Shown: positions 8,170 through 17,533 of the stretch, in pieces
Numbering within the stretch: the first letter of the stretch is position 1
Layout: each line of letters starts with the position of its first letter
NCBI GenBank assembly: GCA_017303715.1
Contig: JAFLBZ010000012.1
Coordinates: forward strand, 1 to 64,000
Direction: 5' to 3'
Length of the DNA stretch: 64,000 nt
From: Rhodothermia bacterium
GTDB lineage: Bacteria > Bacteroidota > Rhodothermia > Rhodothermales > UBA2364
The notes under the pieces: model-generated
The model's database searches: none
What the model was told of the DNA's origin: nothing
Seen by the model: the letters and a program-made list of their open reading frames with translations, nothing else
Made by a program: the position numbers and the translations under genes

Positions 8170-9732
8170 ATGGAAAAACAAAGTATCTACGCGCCCAAAA
8201 TTATTACTGGCATCAACGTGATTGATGAAGCTTGGGGCGGTTTGTATCGTGGTGGTTCATACCTCCTCTATGGTCAAGCTTGGACAGGTCGGAGTTTGAT
8301 GAATCTGCAATTCGCATTTACGGGGGTAAAGCAAAAAGAGCGTTGTCTCTATATTTTCCCAGAGCGACCGCGCGACCTCATCATCCAAGCGGCTTCCATA
8401 AACTTTGACTTGAGAGGATCCGTAGAGGATGGGATGGTTAAGTTGATGCGAATCCCTCCATCGTTTAAACCCAATGAGCTCACCGACGAGGAGTTGCACA
8501 AGGCCATCACGGATTTGGTTCAGGTGGTTGCACAAGAAAACCCAGATCGGCTGATTATTGATAACTTTAGTCGTTTTGCTCAGTTCAAATCTTTTGCTGC
8601 GTTTCAAGATGCTTTTATAGACATGCTTGAACGGATCGAATTGGTGGATACGACGCTGTTATTTGCATTAGGAGAACCTGCGAACGACAACGCTCGCAAC
8701 GTCATTGAGTTTATTGCCCGACAAGTCACGGGCTGCATTCATGTGGCGCTCGACCAAGAAGAGCCTACTTCTTCCCGTCGTTTACTTACCATTATCCCAA
8801 ACATTGGTCACCTTGAAGGGCCTGTGGCGGACTATTGGGACTTGGCCGAGACGGTTGCCGAAAACGAGCGTTACCTCTTGGAGCAAATTGCCCTCCAGCA
8901 GTCTTTCGAGGAGCCAGAGCCGGAGTTGTCACAGCCAAAAGTTGAAGAGCCAGTTCCGGTATCAGAGCCAGAACCAGCGCCAGTGACCCCCATTGTTTTA
9001 CCAGAGCCAGAGCCAGTAGTGCCAGAGCCTGCGTTAGGGCAGCCATTTATTTTGCCAACCATGCAAGCGCCAAAGCGTTTGTCTGAGTTGCCTCGTCGTT
9101 TTGGAAGCTCGGCACGGATGCCTGCTTATGCATCTTCCAACCATGCGGCAGTACCACCGCCGGTTCCCGTTACCAAGCCAGACCCAGTGGCGCCTCCACC
9201 AATAACCCATACCCCGATTATCCCGACGCCGATTGCGGCTACATTGCCATCCTTCGAAAACCTGAGCAGCCTTCGTCAAGAAGAGGAAGCTCTTGAAGCA
9301 GAAGTGGCCTTAGATGGCGTCAGAGACTATACCAATCGGGCGGCTTTCCAGCAAGTTTTGGAACAACAATTCCGGTTGCGTGACCAAAATGGACACTCCT
9401 TTTTGCTGATCGCCATGCGTATGGATCGTGGAGAAGGCAAAAAAGTCCGTCCGTTTGATTTTGAGTTTATTCTGGATTTGGTGACCGATGCTTTGCGCAG
9501 TTCCGATAGTATGTTGGTAAACCATGATCGTGAGCGTTTGGTGATGTTGCGTGCAAATATTGGCGCAGAAGAGTCGCAGTCTTTCTTTACAGAATTGATG
9601 GGGCAACTTAGGAAAGAGGCTCCTCAACAAGCAGAACACTTGTTGCGTTCGGTATCCGCTATCGTGGTTCCCGATGGCAAACCTTTTAAAACGGCAGAAG
9701 AATTCTTGGCTTATGCCATGGATCGGCCTTAA
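8170..9732 (+). CDS. KaiC/RecA-like degenerate ATPase fused to a degenerate GGDEF domain with intact I-site
   Basis: This 520-residue soluble protein has three parts. Residues 1-250 form a RecA/KaiC-like NTPase core. It has a Walker A-like GQAWTGRS at 35-42, with Arg replacing the catalytic Lys, and a Walker B-like RLIIDN with D131. Residues 250-375 are a Pro/Glu-rich linker with many EPEP repeats. The C-terminus (about 380-520) reads like a GGDEF domain: DYTNRAAFQQVL at its start, then RSSD at 443-446. Exactly five residues later HDRER stands at 452-456, where GGDEF should be. RxxD five residues before GGDEF is the known c-di-GMP inhibitory site, so the domain probably binds but cannot make c-di-GMP. 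PelD, and BcsE with its degenerate NTPase and GGDEF domains, are the nearest known parallels. Start chosen at 8170 because the family fold begins there. Confidence 0.8.
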   Translation: MEKQSIYAPKIITGINVIDEAWGGLYRGGSYLLYGQAWTGRSLMNLQFAFTGVKQKERCLYIFPERPRDLIIQAASINFDLRGSVEDGMVKLMRIPPSFKPNELTDEELHKAITDLVQVVAQENPDRLIIDNFSRFAQFKSFAAFQDAFIDMLERIELVDTTLLFALGEPANDNARNVIEFIARQVTGCIHVALDQEEPTSSRRLLTIIPNIGHLEGPVADYWDLAETVAENERYLLEQIALQQSFEEPEPELSQPKVEEPVPVSEPEPAPVTPIVLPEPEPVVPEPALGQPFILPTMQAPKRLSELPRRFGSSARMPAYASSNHAAVPPPVPVTKPDPVAPPPITHTPIIPTPIAATLPSFENLSSLRQEEEALEAEVALDGVRDYTNRAAFQQVLEQQFRLRDQNGHSFLLIAMRMDRGEGKKVRPFDFEFILDLVTDALRSSDSMLVNHDRERLVMLRANIGAEESQSFFTELMGQLRKEAPQQAEHLLRSVSAIVVPDGKPFKTAEEFLAYAMDRP

Positions 9733-9760
9733 ACTCACCGCTCAATTCGCTTCATCCGCT

Positions 9761-12247
9761 ATGAAAAAGTTGCGATATACTCTCCTTATTGTGGTTGCAT
9801 TATGCATCTACAATCCGACAGCCGATTCTGTCTTGGCCCAACAGCGTGTCACGGATTCGGCCAGTGTAAATGATCCTCTGGAGCAAGCTCGGCAATTTAT
9901 CCGCAAAAAACGCTATGCCGACGCTTACGACCTCCTCCAATCTGTACGGGAGCAATATGGCAACCAGCATGAATGGATGCGGTTGACCGTAGAAGTAGAT
10001 GATTATTTTGTCCGTGCAAAAGGAAGATCTTTGCTGTTTCCGATAGATCGGTTATCCTATAAGGTGAAAGTTACCCCAAACGATAGCAAAACCCGTTATG
10101 AATTGGTGGATGCCCTGATGCAGGCTGGTCGCTTCTATGAAGCTGAAGAACATTTGGAAGGCCAACGTTACATCAATGCGCAAGACTCCGAATATCTGCG
10201 TCGCAAAAACGAGATGGCAACACGGAAAGCCAGTCTTACGGCACAAAAAATTGCACAACTCCAAGCCAAAGTGGCTGCAAACCCCAGAGATGGACAAGCT
10301 TTGCGCGAATTGGCGTACTTCGAGGCCGTGAGCGGTAGCCGCGACGCTGCCCTTGCCACCTATCAACGTGCTTTGACCGTAAGCAGTGATCCAGAATTGA
10401 GGTACGAATATGCGGACTTGCTCATGTCTATGGAAAGATATGACATGGCACTGCCAGAGGTAGAAGCCTTGATTGCTGCTCGGCCCACAAGTCTAAAATA
10501 CAAGAATCTTTACGCATCCATCACCCTCTTTAGTGGTAAAGTAACCAACAAAACCGAGCAATATTTGATGGAGGCGCTACAGAGCGAGACCTGTAATGTG
10601 GATATTCTGGCCAATATGTCTTTGCTGAAAGTCTATCAAGGCAAATTGGACGATGCTGATCAATTTGCGCGTCGTGCGCAAACGTGTGTGGGTTCAGGGT
10701 TTAATGGCCGCTTGGAACAGCTCGATCAGTTAATTGCCGAAAGTAAACGTACTGGAAGCCGAGGCATTGGCGCCATTTCTGCTGCAAATGTAGAATTGGA
10801 ACGCGCTCGTCAGCTATCACGCGAGCAAAAATATTTTGACGCTGCGGATGCCTTTGAGATGTACTTCCGTAAAGGCGGTTCTGTGAAAAAAGAAATCCTT
10901 GCCGAGATGGCAAATGCGATTGCCGATGGTGGCGATCCGGAATCTGCGATTGGCGTTTTGCAACGCGCTTTGGTGGAGCAATATGACCCTGAATTGGTCT
11001 TGCGTATTGCACAACTCCGCTATGATATGAATGACTATGCGGGCGCAATCGCTGTACTTGAGGAATTGATGGATCGGGGACATAAGCAAAAAGAGGCGTA
11101 TCGTTTGTTAGGAGATGCGTATGCTAAAGCCAGATGGTTTGGTAAATCCCGCGAAGCCTATAACATGGCATTGGCCTATTCGCCCGATGATCCTGATATT
11201 CGCCAAAGAATTGGTTGGGCAACGCCGGGTGTTGGCAAAAGTGGGTCTTATGACTACGCTGCACTACTGATTCCATTTGTACGCGGGATCAGCGCCAAAG
11301 GATTTGAGACCAGTTATGATGCCCTTGCTATGGGAATTAGCTCTCAAGTTACGCTCCCCATTCCGGTGGTATTGACTGCTGGCTTTACGTCTGGAGGCAA
11401 TAAGGGAACGGCGTTTCAATCGCGACCCGGTATCAGTGATCCCATCAAAAATCCTGATGGGGATAAACCCCTTGGATATGGCGATACATGGTACAACCAA
11501 GTTTCTCTTGGCGCCTTTATAGACCTGACGAAGCCGGAGCCATACCGTTTTTATGGACATAACTACACCAATCGTATTGCTGCCGAAGGTGGACTTGTGG
11601 ACTATGCCGGTGGGCGGACTGCGCCGTTTGGTGCTGTCCGTTATTACCACCAAACCAAAAACGTATTCCGCCTTTCCTTGGGCGCTGAGCGACAAGAAGG
11701 GGCAACGGCACTATGGGCGCCGGCAGGTGCACAAAATGAATTGGTGCTCTATCAGTTGGGTGGCGATCTTGGTACGCCACATGGCCAAAAGTTGCTCTTT
11801 AATGCGGCCTACTCGTACAATATTGCCAAAGATAAGTTTGGCGAAAACAAGGGGATGTCTATTGGTGGCGACCTCGGCTACAAGACATTCCGTAATTCAT
11901 GGATTGGGGTCAGTTATTACACCATCAACTACGACAATAAGGTGAACTTCTATTTTTCGCCTACAAATTGGTCGTATCAAGAAGTTATGGCATGGCTCTT
12001 GCATGAACGGGAAATGGCCGAAAAGTACTACGTTCGTTTCAAAGTGGGGCCGGGGATGTTGCTGAACAACGATTTTGCCTTTGGCCGTGGCGAATTAGAC
12101 GTCATTTATAAGTTTGCTCCTAATATCGGAATTGGCCTCATGGGTCGGATTACCCAGTCTTTCCGCTATCGGAATAAATTAGAAACCAACCCATACAATA
12201 CCTATCAAATTTTGGTCGGTGGGGTGAACTTCTACTGGACGCTCTGA
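9761..12247 (+). CDS. TPR and outer-membrane beta-barrel exopolysaccharide exporter (PgaA/PelB/BcsC-like)
   Basis: The protein has 828 residues. A signal peptide covers residues 1-26, ending VLAQ. Residues 35-500 are helical tetratricopeptide repeats, with recurring patterns such as ALRELAYFEAVSGSRDAALA and AYRLLGDAYAKARWFGKSRE. Residues 510-828 are rich in alternating aromatic strands (VSLGAFIDL, YRFYGHNYT, WIGVSYYTINYD) and end in VGGVNFYWTL, as expected of an outer-membrane barrel. This periplasmic TPR scaffold plus porin is the hallmark of synthase-dependent polysaccharide export. The start is the ATG at 9761, 28 bases after the upstream stop and directly before the signal peptide; an earlier in-frame ATG overlaps the previous gene and adds no recognisable sequence. 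A terminator hairpin follows. Confidence 0.85.
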   Translation: MKKLRYTLLIVVALCIYNPTADSVLAQQRVTDSASVNDPLEQARQFIRKKRYADAYDLLQSVREQYGNQHEWMRLTVEVDDYFVRAKGRSLLFPIDRLSYKVKVTPNDSKTRYELVDALMQAGRFYEAEEHLEGQRYINAQDSEYLRRKNEMATRKASLTAQKIAQLQAKVAANPRDGQALRELAYFEAVSGSRDAALATYQRALTVSSDPELRYEYADLLMSMERYDMALPEVEALIAARPTSLKYKNLYASITLFSGKVTNKTEQYLMEALQSETCNVDILANMSLLKVYQGKLDDADQFARRAQTCVGSGFNGRLEQLDQLIAESKRTGSRGIGAISAANVELERARQLSREQKYFDAADAFEMYFRKGGSVKKEILAEMANAIADGGDPESAIGVLQRALVEQYDPELVLRIAQLRYDMNDYAGAIAVLEELMDRGHKQKEAYRLLGDAYAKARWFGKSREAYNMALAYSPDDPDIRQRIGWATPGVGKSGSYDYAALLIPFVRGISAKGFETSYDALAMGISSQVTLPIPVVLTAGFTSGGNKGTAFQSRPGISDPIKNPDGDKPLGYGDTWYNQVSLGAFIDLTKPEPYRFYGHNYTNRIAAEGGLVDYAGGRTAPFGAVRYYHQTKNVFRLSLGAERQEGATALWAPAGAQNELVLYQLGGDLGTPHGQKLLFNAAYSYNIAKDKFGENKGMSIGGDLGYKTFRNSWIGVSYYTINYDNKVNFYFSPTNWSYQEVMAWLLHEREMAEKYYVRFKVGPGMLLNNDFAFGRGELDVIYKFAPNIGIGLMGRITQSFRYRNKLETNPYNTYQILVGGVNFYWTL

Positions 12248-12295
12248 GGCTTTCGAACCTTCAGGGCATGATCCCTGCCAACGTGTTTACAACCC

Positions 12296-12330
12296 AAAAA
12301 GGCAGACCCCACGTCTGCCTTTTCTTTTTA
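12296..12330 (+). terminator. Intrinsic terminator between exporter and glycosyltransferase genes
   Basis: GGCAGAC (12301-12307) and GTCTGCC (12313-12319) form a perfect stem with a five-base loop. It is extended by AAAA and TTTT flanks and followed by TTTTCTTTTT. It ends only 14 bases before the next gene starts, inside what otherwise looks like one operon. Confidence 0.85.
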
Positions 12331-12343
12331 CCACCAAGTGACG

Positions 12344-13810
12344 ATGAAACCACCTTCATCCCAAAAAAAGATTACGCCGAGCCGTCCTCCCAAGCCCTTG
12401 CCGGAATTGGTGCATACGGCTTTTGATCCTTTGGTGGTTCCACAGTACGAGCCGCTTAAACCAGAGAAACCTTCGCCTTGGTGGTTTGGTTTTATGTTGT
12501 TGCTCTTGATTTGTGGTGGCATTTTTCTCTTTTTGGTCATTCAAAATCCGATCATTCCTTTTTTGGGCTATCGGTTATTTGCAGATCGGGCTGTACTGAC
12601 TTGGTCTGGCTTGGTGGTTCAGGCTTCTACCTATGTTTTGGTTGTTTTCTTATTGGTGGTGGTGGCGCGTTATGCCTTCCAGATGCTTTTTGCATTGCTT
12701 TACATGATTCGATACACCTTCCAATACGGGCAAAAGCGAGGTACATTTACACCGCCTGTCTCGGTGGTTGTGCCCGCCTACAACGAGGAAAAACTTATCC
12801 GTCAAACATTGCTCTCTCTGCTTTCGATGGATTATCCAGAATACGAAGTGATTGTAGTAGATGATGGGTCTCAAGATCAAACGGCGCGAATTGTGGAACG
12901 TGTTTTGGGAAAACATGGTAATGTAACGCTTCGGTTGGTCACCAAGCCTAATGGCGGGAAAGCTTCCGCCCTAAATGCGGGCATCCAAGTGGCCAAACAC
13001 GACTTTGTGCTTTGTGCCGATAGTGACTCCAACCTTGCGCCAGAAACACTCCGTATGGCAATCCGACACATGGAAGATCCTAAAATTGGCGCAGTGGCGG
13101 GTAATGTGAAGGTGCTTAACCGCAATACATGGTGGACAACTTTTCAGGCGCTGGAATATGTTGAGGGCCTCAACCTTACGCGAACGGCGCAGAGTTTTTT
13201 TAAATTGGTCAATATTGTGCCCGGCCCTGTAGGTCTTTTCCGTAAATCCACCATTGAAAAAGTAGGCTGGTATAGCTCAGACACCTTTGCTGAAGATTGC
13301 GACATTACCCTAAAGATGTTGCGAAAAGGGTGGCAGGTGGTCTATGAGCCAATGGCGGTTTCGTGGACGGAGGCGCCCAATACCATTTCCTCTCTCATTA
13401 AACAGCGTTATCGCTGGACGCGGGGAATTCTTCAGGCCATTCGCAAAAATCGTCATCAAACATGGTCGAACTTTGGTGCTTGGCTACAAATGTGGTTGGT
13501 TATCTTCGAGGCATTTGTGTGGCCATTTGCAAATGTTTTCGCAACCGTGTATTTTATTTATGTGGCTTTTACATACAGTATTGCCTATTATCTCCTCTAC
13601 TGGTGGCTTGGACTTACGTTACTGGATATGGCTATGGCGCTTTGTGCGGTTGCGGCGGAGAGGGAGGAAGTACGTCTGGTGTGGTATGCCGTCTTTTATC
13701 GCATCTTCTTTGTCTTGGTGATAGACATTTGTAAGATTTTGGCCACGATAGAGGAGTTTTTGGGTATCCGAATGCATTGGGGGAAGTTGGATCGTATTGG
13801 TTCAAGGTAG
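12344..13810 (+). CDS. Processive family 2 glycosyltransferase (PgaC/BcsA-like polysaccharide synthase)
   Basis: This 488-residue inner-membrane synthase has two hydrophobic segments (about 47-68 and 90-122), a cytoplasmic GT-A domain (about 135-370) and at least three C-terminal membrane segments (about 375-470). All hallmarks of processive GT2 enzymes are present: VVDD at 171-174, DSD at 226-228, the catalytic ED pair at 317-318 in AEDCD, and QRYRW at 354-358. The C-terminal end (HWGKLDRIGSR) resembles PgaC/NodC-type synthases. There is no PilZ domain, so c-di-GMP control, if any, must come from another protein such as the pseudo-GGDEF gene product. A GTG six bases upstream is an alternative start. 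The polymer is unknown; poly-N-acetylglucosamine-like is a guess. Confidence 0.88.
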   Translation: MKPPSSQKKITPSRPPKPLPELVHTAFDPLVVPQYEPLKPEKPSPWWFGFMLLLLICGGIFLFLVIQNPIIPFLGYRLFADRAVLTWSGLVVQASTYVLVVFLLVVVARYAFQMLFALLYMIRYTFQYGQKRGTFTPPVSVVVPAYNEEKLIRQTLLSLLSMDYPEYEVIVVDDGSQDQTARIVERVLGKHGNVTLRLVTKPNGGKASALNAGIQVAKHDFVLCADSDSNLAPETLRMAIRHMEDPKIGAVAGNVKVLNRNTWWTTFQALEYVEGLNLTRTAQSFFKLVNIVPGPVGLFRKSTIEKVGWYSSDTFAEDCDITLKMLRKGWQVVYEPMAVSWTEAPNTISSLIKQRYRWTRGILQAIRKNRHQTWSNFGAWLQMWLVIFEAFVWPFANVFATVYFIYVAFTYSIAYYLLYWWLGLTLLDMAMALCAVAAEREEVRLVWYAVFYRIFFVLVIDICKILATIEEFLGIRMHWGKLDRIGSR

Positions 13811-14222
13811 TTGTCGAGGGGCGGAATGGCCAAAAGGCCGAGTGGGTTGTGTCGCTTGGCCGGTGTTTGGGTTAAAAATGAAATTTCGTAACAAGCCAAG
13901 TGCAAAATAAGCCGCTGGCATATAGTTTTAGAAAAACATCACGTGCAGTCGGTTTTAGGCACACTGTTTGTAAGTTCATGTTGATAGGAATCACCTTCCT
14001 GTTAAAGAATATAACACGTTAGTGAATCTTAGCCTCCGCAAGGCGTGACGATAGGTTGCCTAAAAAATTATATTCACAAAACTTAAACGGCCTAAGTACG
14101 ATACTTGTTGGAACTTAAGAAGCCTCCCGACGATAACATAAACCACAGAACTTTCGTGGAAAAAAAGGATTGAAAAACCTTTTGATACAGCAAATGCCCA
14201 CCATTAAATCAGTAGAATAGCT
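13811..14222. other. Intergenic region inside the exopolysaccharide locus
   Basis: No credible gene is seen in these 412 bases. There are two small stems: CCAC/GTGG at 14143-14159, and AAAAGG/CCTTTT just before the next gene. I looked for a GEMM riboswitch and for a TTG-N20-TAnnTTG promoter and found neither convincingly. The length suggests that the last three genes have their own promoter. Confidence 0.45.
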
Positions 14223-15233
14223 ATGGAAGCCCAAAGCCTGACCATCTTAACGACAGTCATTCTGGTATTGATGCTGGGAACATTGATTTTCAGTTTTGTG
14301 CAATATTGGTTGCATCGCATTCGTGAGCGCCAAGCACGGAAAGACGAGGAAGCCTTGCGTCAAATTGAGCCGCCAAAGCCGTATGTACTTACGGAAGCCG
14401 CTTCAACAGCCATCAGCAGGCCCACTGTTCCTCCGCCTGTTCCTACAACACCAAAGGCTGAGGTGAAACCACTACACAAGGCATTGGCTTCTCAAAACGA
14501 GATTCCAACCGCCGAGATCCCAATTCCTAAAAAAGAGAAGACCCCTTTTACCGTCACCATGTTGGAGCCACCCACGGGCGAGCGGAATGTGGCGAAACAA
14601 GCGCCGTCCCAAATGGTTCGGGAGGCTACAAGAGAACCTCTGCCGCTCATTTCTAAAGAACCCAAGGAAATGAACTTGGAAGAGGTGGTGATTGTGCCAG
14701 AACAAATTACTGCAAAGGTGGAGGTTTCTGAAGTACTTGTATCGGAAGAAATTGTGTCGGAACCGCTTGCCACCCCTGAAATCAAGGTACTGTCGCAAAA
14801 TATGTTGCCCGATATGCCAACCGCAGAACGGAGTATAGATGAAGTTTTCACACCACCGCTCCTTACCGTAAACGCGGAGACCACCAGTGGAGACGGTGCT
14901 TATGTTGGTGGCGATTCTGCCGGAGGTTTGCATGCGCTTGAAGACCTTATTGGGCCAGAGCCTTTAGTTCTGGAGTCTATCGGGCCATTAGATGCAAAAA
15001 CTGCCTCACCAATGAAGCCTTCCAATAGCCAGTTATTTATGGTTCCGGTAGAGCTTGCTGCCATAAGACCTCGAATGACCATTGAACGCCCCGTACCCAA
15101 AAAGAAAGTATCACCTACACCGAAGCCTGTAGCGCCACTTGTTTCTACGCCTGCGGTACAACAAGTGCCTCCTCCCACCACTCCTTCCAAACCGGCTCCA
15201 CCACGTCGCGATGAAGCGCCAGAGTGGAACTGA
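14223..15233 (+). CDS. Single-span membrane protein with long Pro/Glu/Val-rich tail, unknown
   Basis: This 336-residue protein is not recognised as any family. Residues 8-30 form one transmembrane segment (LTILTTVILVLMLGTLIFSF), followed by a basic stretch (HRIRERQARK) that places the C-terminus in the cytoplasm by the positive-inside rule. The remaining 290 residues are low-complexity, dominated by P, E, V, T and A, with PPP and PTP clusters near both ends, and are probably disordered. It ends in PAPPRRDEAPEWN. It lies between the GT2 synthase and the deacetylase-like protein, 20 bases before the latter. It could tether the cytoplasmic KaiC/GGDEF protein, which has a similar Pro/Glu linker, to the membrane; that is inference only. 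Confidence 0.75.
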   Translation: MEAQSLTILTTVILVLMLGTLIFSFVQYWLHRIRERQARKDEEALRQIEPPKPYVLTEAASTAISRPTVPPPVPTTPKAEVKPLHKALASQNEIPTAEIPIPKKEKTPFTVTMLEPPTGERNVAKQAPSQMVREATREPLPLISKEPKEMNLEEVVIVPEQITAKVEVSEVLVSEEIVSEPLATPEIKVLSQNMLPDMPTAERSIDEVFTPPLLTVNAETTSGDGAYVGGDSAGGLHALEDLIGPEPLVLESIGPLDAKTASPMKPSNSQLFMVPVELAAIRPRMTIERPVPKKKVSPTPKPVAPLVSTPAVQQVPPPTTPSKPAPPRRDEAPEWN

Positions 15234-15253
15234 GTTTGTTTTAATGCTGCCTT

Positions 15254-17533
15254 ATGCTCTATCGTCCTGCACGCGTAAACCTGCTGTGGTTGCTCTTGTT
15301 TTCGTTGTTTTTTGTGATTGCAGGTGGTTTCGTTTTTATTCAACTGTTAGACAGTACCATTGGTGGCCCTTCAAATCTTAAGCGGCTGATTCCCGCCCGA
15401 AGAGCGCCTCTACGTGTTGCCATTCTCAAAAGTGATTACACCGCTCAAGTTCATAATATTCTTCAATTTAGTGGTTCGGGAGTTCATTGGCGGGACACAA
15501 CCGTAGCGCAGTGGCAACACCTTTTACAAATCCGAAACCAAGGTGCATATCCCCTCACCGATGAGAATATTGAAGATGGACAATTGGTGGATAAAGACGG
15601 AAATCCGAGATGGGAAATGCTCATTTTACCTTCTGTGCGAGCCTTGAGCGATGAAGAGACAAAACAAATCCGACACTACATTAACAAAGGCGGAACCGTT
15701 GTAGCCACTTGGGCCTTGGGTCTCTATAAGCCAGATGGTTCTTGGCGTGGTTGGGGGTTTATGGAAGACTTGTTTGGCATTTCCATTTCTGGATTTGTGG
15801 CTCCCGGTTCTCCCAGCCATCGCGTAACGCAGGAAATGGTTACGGGTGTTACCAAATCCGGTTTATACCTTAAGTTGGCGGATGCGATCTCTTTTCCGGA
15901 TGCCAAAACCAGTGCTTTAAAAGAACTAAGTGGCTTTCGGTGGGTATCTTCTTCATTACCTAATGGTTTAGCAAAGGATTACATTGTTGCAGATACTTTT
16001 ACGTCTGTACAGGTGAATAACAAAGGAAAACGTACCCGTATCCCCTCTGTTTCTTTAACCCATTACGAGTGGGTTGGCGGCGATCCCGAGAAGCCTCGTC
16101 TTTTGCCTAGTTCGGAGAAAGGATTTCGGAACTTTACTGTCCGTCCCGCCACGCCGATTACCCACAACATACCATCAGGCTATCGAATTCGTGTGGGAAC
16201 CTACGACCGCCCCATTATGTTTCGTTCCGTCAGGAAGCAGACAACCATTGCGGGATATTGGTATGACCATCAATTAGAAGATCGCCCCGCAAGAATGGCT
16301 GTCGAGGAATCCGCCGGAATGGTAGTTGGGACGTATGGCAGTGGGCGTTTTGTCTATCTGGGCCATGAGTTGGCTGCAATGGGCGGGAAGGATAAACAGT
16401 TGGGTTTCGATCCGAAAGATGCCAAAGTTCTGGAAAGCCTCTTCAACAATATCATTGATTGGCTGATTCGGAAGCCTGTGGCGTGGGCATCGGTTTGGCC
16501 TTATGGCTACGAGTCTGCCGCCGCTATGATGACGATTGCCGATGATAGCCCGCTGAAATTGTCCTATATGAAAGAGGTTCTAACCGATGAAAACATTCGC
16601 GGAACCTATTTCTTAGATGCAAATGACCTCCGCGTGCCCAATGGTTTTCTGGATAATCTATCTGGAACGGGTGATATTGGTTTATGGGACAATGCCGAGA
16701 CACCAAGAACCATTCAAACATTATTAGGCCCTGAAAAAGCAGCATTAGAAGCTAAAGACCCTAAAAAAACCATTTGGGGCGTGTTTTTCCCACATCCGGT
16801 AACACAAGGAAACCTGATTGCTGCTCAAGAGATGAATTTTAGATATACGGTCTCAGCGGAATACGGGCGAAGCATTCAGCCAATTGGCCCCGAACGTCCC
16901 TTCTCCGGTTTGGTACAGATATATAAGGCTGGTAGGACAGGCGGAGAAACCTTATTGGCTGGTGCACGCGGCGCATTGGGTGTAGAAAGCAGTTTGCTTG
17001 CCGAGGCGGAACGGATTCGGATGGACGGCGGGTTTTATCCGATATTGCTCCGTACATCCGATCTGGAAAATACGGGCTTCATAAGTGGTGTTCGTGGCGC
17101 TATTCGCACCATGCAGGCTAAGCGTTTTTGGTTTGCCAGTGGTTTGCGGTTGGCCACATGGATGAATGCCCGCGAAAAGGTGCAAACCACCATCCGGCAA
17201 ACCAGCGATGAACGGTTTGTGGTACAAATCTCAAATGATTCGGGGTTGAAAATAGACAGTTTAGCCCTCTTTGTCTGGTTACCTAAGCCATTTGATCCAG
17301 ATAAACAGCGCATTTACATTCAACCAGAAACCATGCGGATGGAAAATCTGGTCGAAACGATTAAGGGGGAGAAAACGGCCTTGGTCGCCGGAAAAGATTT
17401 TGCCATTATCAACGAAGCAAATACCCAACTCCGCATCCGCATCCGCAACCTTCAGCCGCGCCAATACAATGTGTTCCAGGTAGATGTTTCGCCACGGAAA
17501 ATCCGCAGGATCAATGAGTGGTGGCATTTTTGA
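15254..17533 (+). CDS. Membrane-anchored polysaccharide deacetylase-like envelope protein
   Basis: The protein has 759 residues. An N-terminal anchor spans about residues 9-32. Residues 50-190 look like a Rossmann or amidotransferase-like domain of the type seen in beta-galactosidase trimerisation and in the middle of PelA (WEMLILPSVRALSDEE, then INKGGTVVATWALG). A further domain around 415-600 begins AAAMMTIADDSP, with D430-D431 aligned to the first metal-binding motif of NodB-fold deacetylases. The usual HxxxH second motif is not visible, so activity is uncertain. The C-terminal part (640-759) is beta-rich. Its place beside a GT2 synthase, an exporter and a GHL10 hydrolase suggests it processes the polymer in the periplasm, as PgaB and PelA do. 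Domain calls are by eye. Confidence 0.65.
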   Translation: MLYRPARVNLLWLLLFSLFFVIAGGFVFIQLLDSTIGGPSNLKRLIPARRAPLRVAILKSDYTAQVHNILQFSGSGVHWRDTTVAQWQHLLQIRNQGAYPLTDENIEDGQLVDKDGNPRWEMLILPSVRALSDEETKQIRHYINKGGTVVATWALGLYKPDGSWRGWGFMEDLFGISISGFVAPGSPSHRVTQEMVTGVTKSGLYLKLADAISFPDAKTSALKELSGFRWVSSSLPNGLAKDYIVADTFTSVQVNNKGKRTRIPSVSLTHYEWVGGDPEKPRLLPSSEKGFRNFTVRPATPITHNIPSGYRIRVGTYDRPIMFRSVRKQTTIAGYWYDHQLEDRPARMAVEESAGMVVGTYGSGRFVYLGHELAAMGGKDKQLGFDPKDAKVLESLFNNIIDWLIRKPVAWASVWPYGYESAAAMMTIADDSPLKLSYMKEVLTDENIRGTYFLDANDLRVPNGFLDNLSGTGDIGLWDNAETPRTIQTLLGPEKAALEAKDPKKTIWGVFFPHPVTQGNLIAAQEMNFRYTVSAEYGRSIQPIGPERPFSGLVQIYKAGRTGGETLLAGARGALGVESSLLAEAERIRMDGGFYPILLRTSDLENTGFISGVRGAIRTMQAKRFWFASGLRLATWMNAREKVQTTIRQTSDERFVVQISNDSGLKIDSLALFVWLPKPFDPDKQRIYIQPETMRMENLVETIKGEKTALVAGKDFAIINEANTQLRIRIRNLQPRQYNVFQVDVSPRKIRRINEWWHF

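Noticed and set aside
8930-9030. Tandem GAGCCAGAGCC-type repeats, possible minisatellite
   Set aside because: They encode the EPEP linker of the KaiC-like protein and keep the reading frame, so they are coding low complexity and not a separate element.
13811-14222. c-di-GMP riboswitch (GEMM)
   Set aside because: The conserved GEMM core sequences were not found, although the context would suit one.
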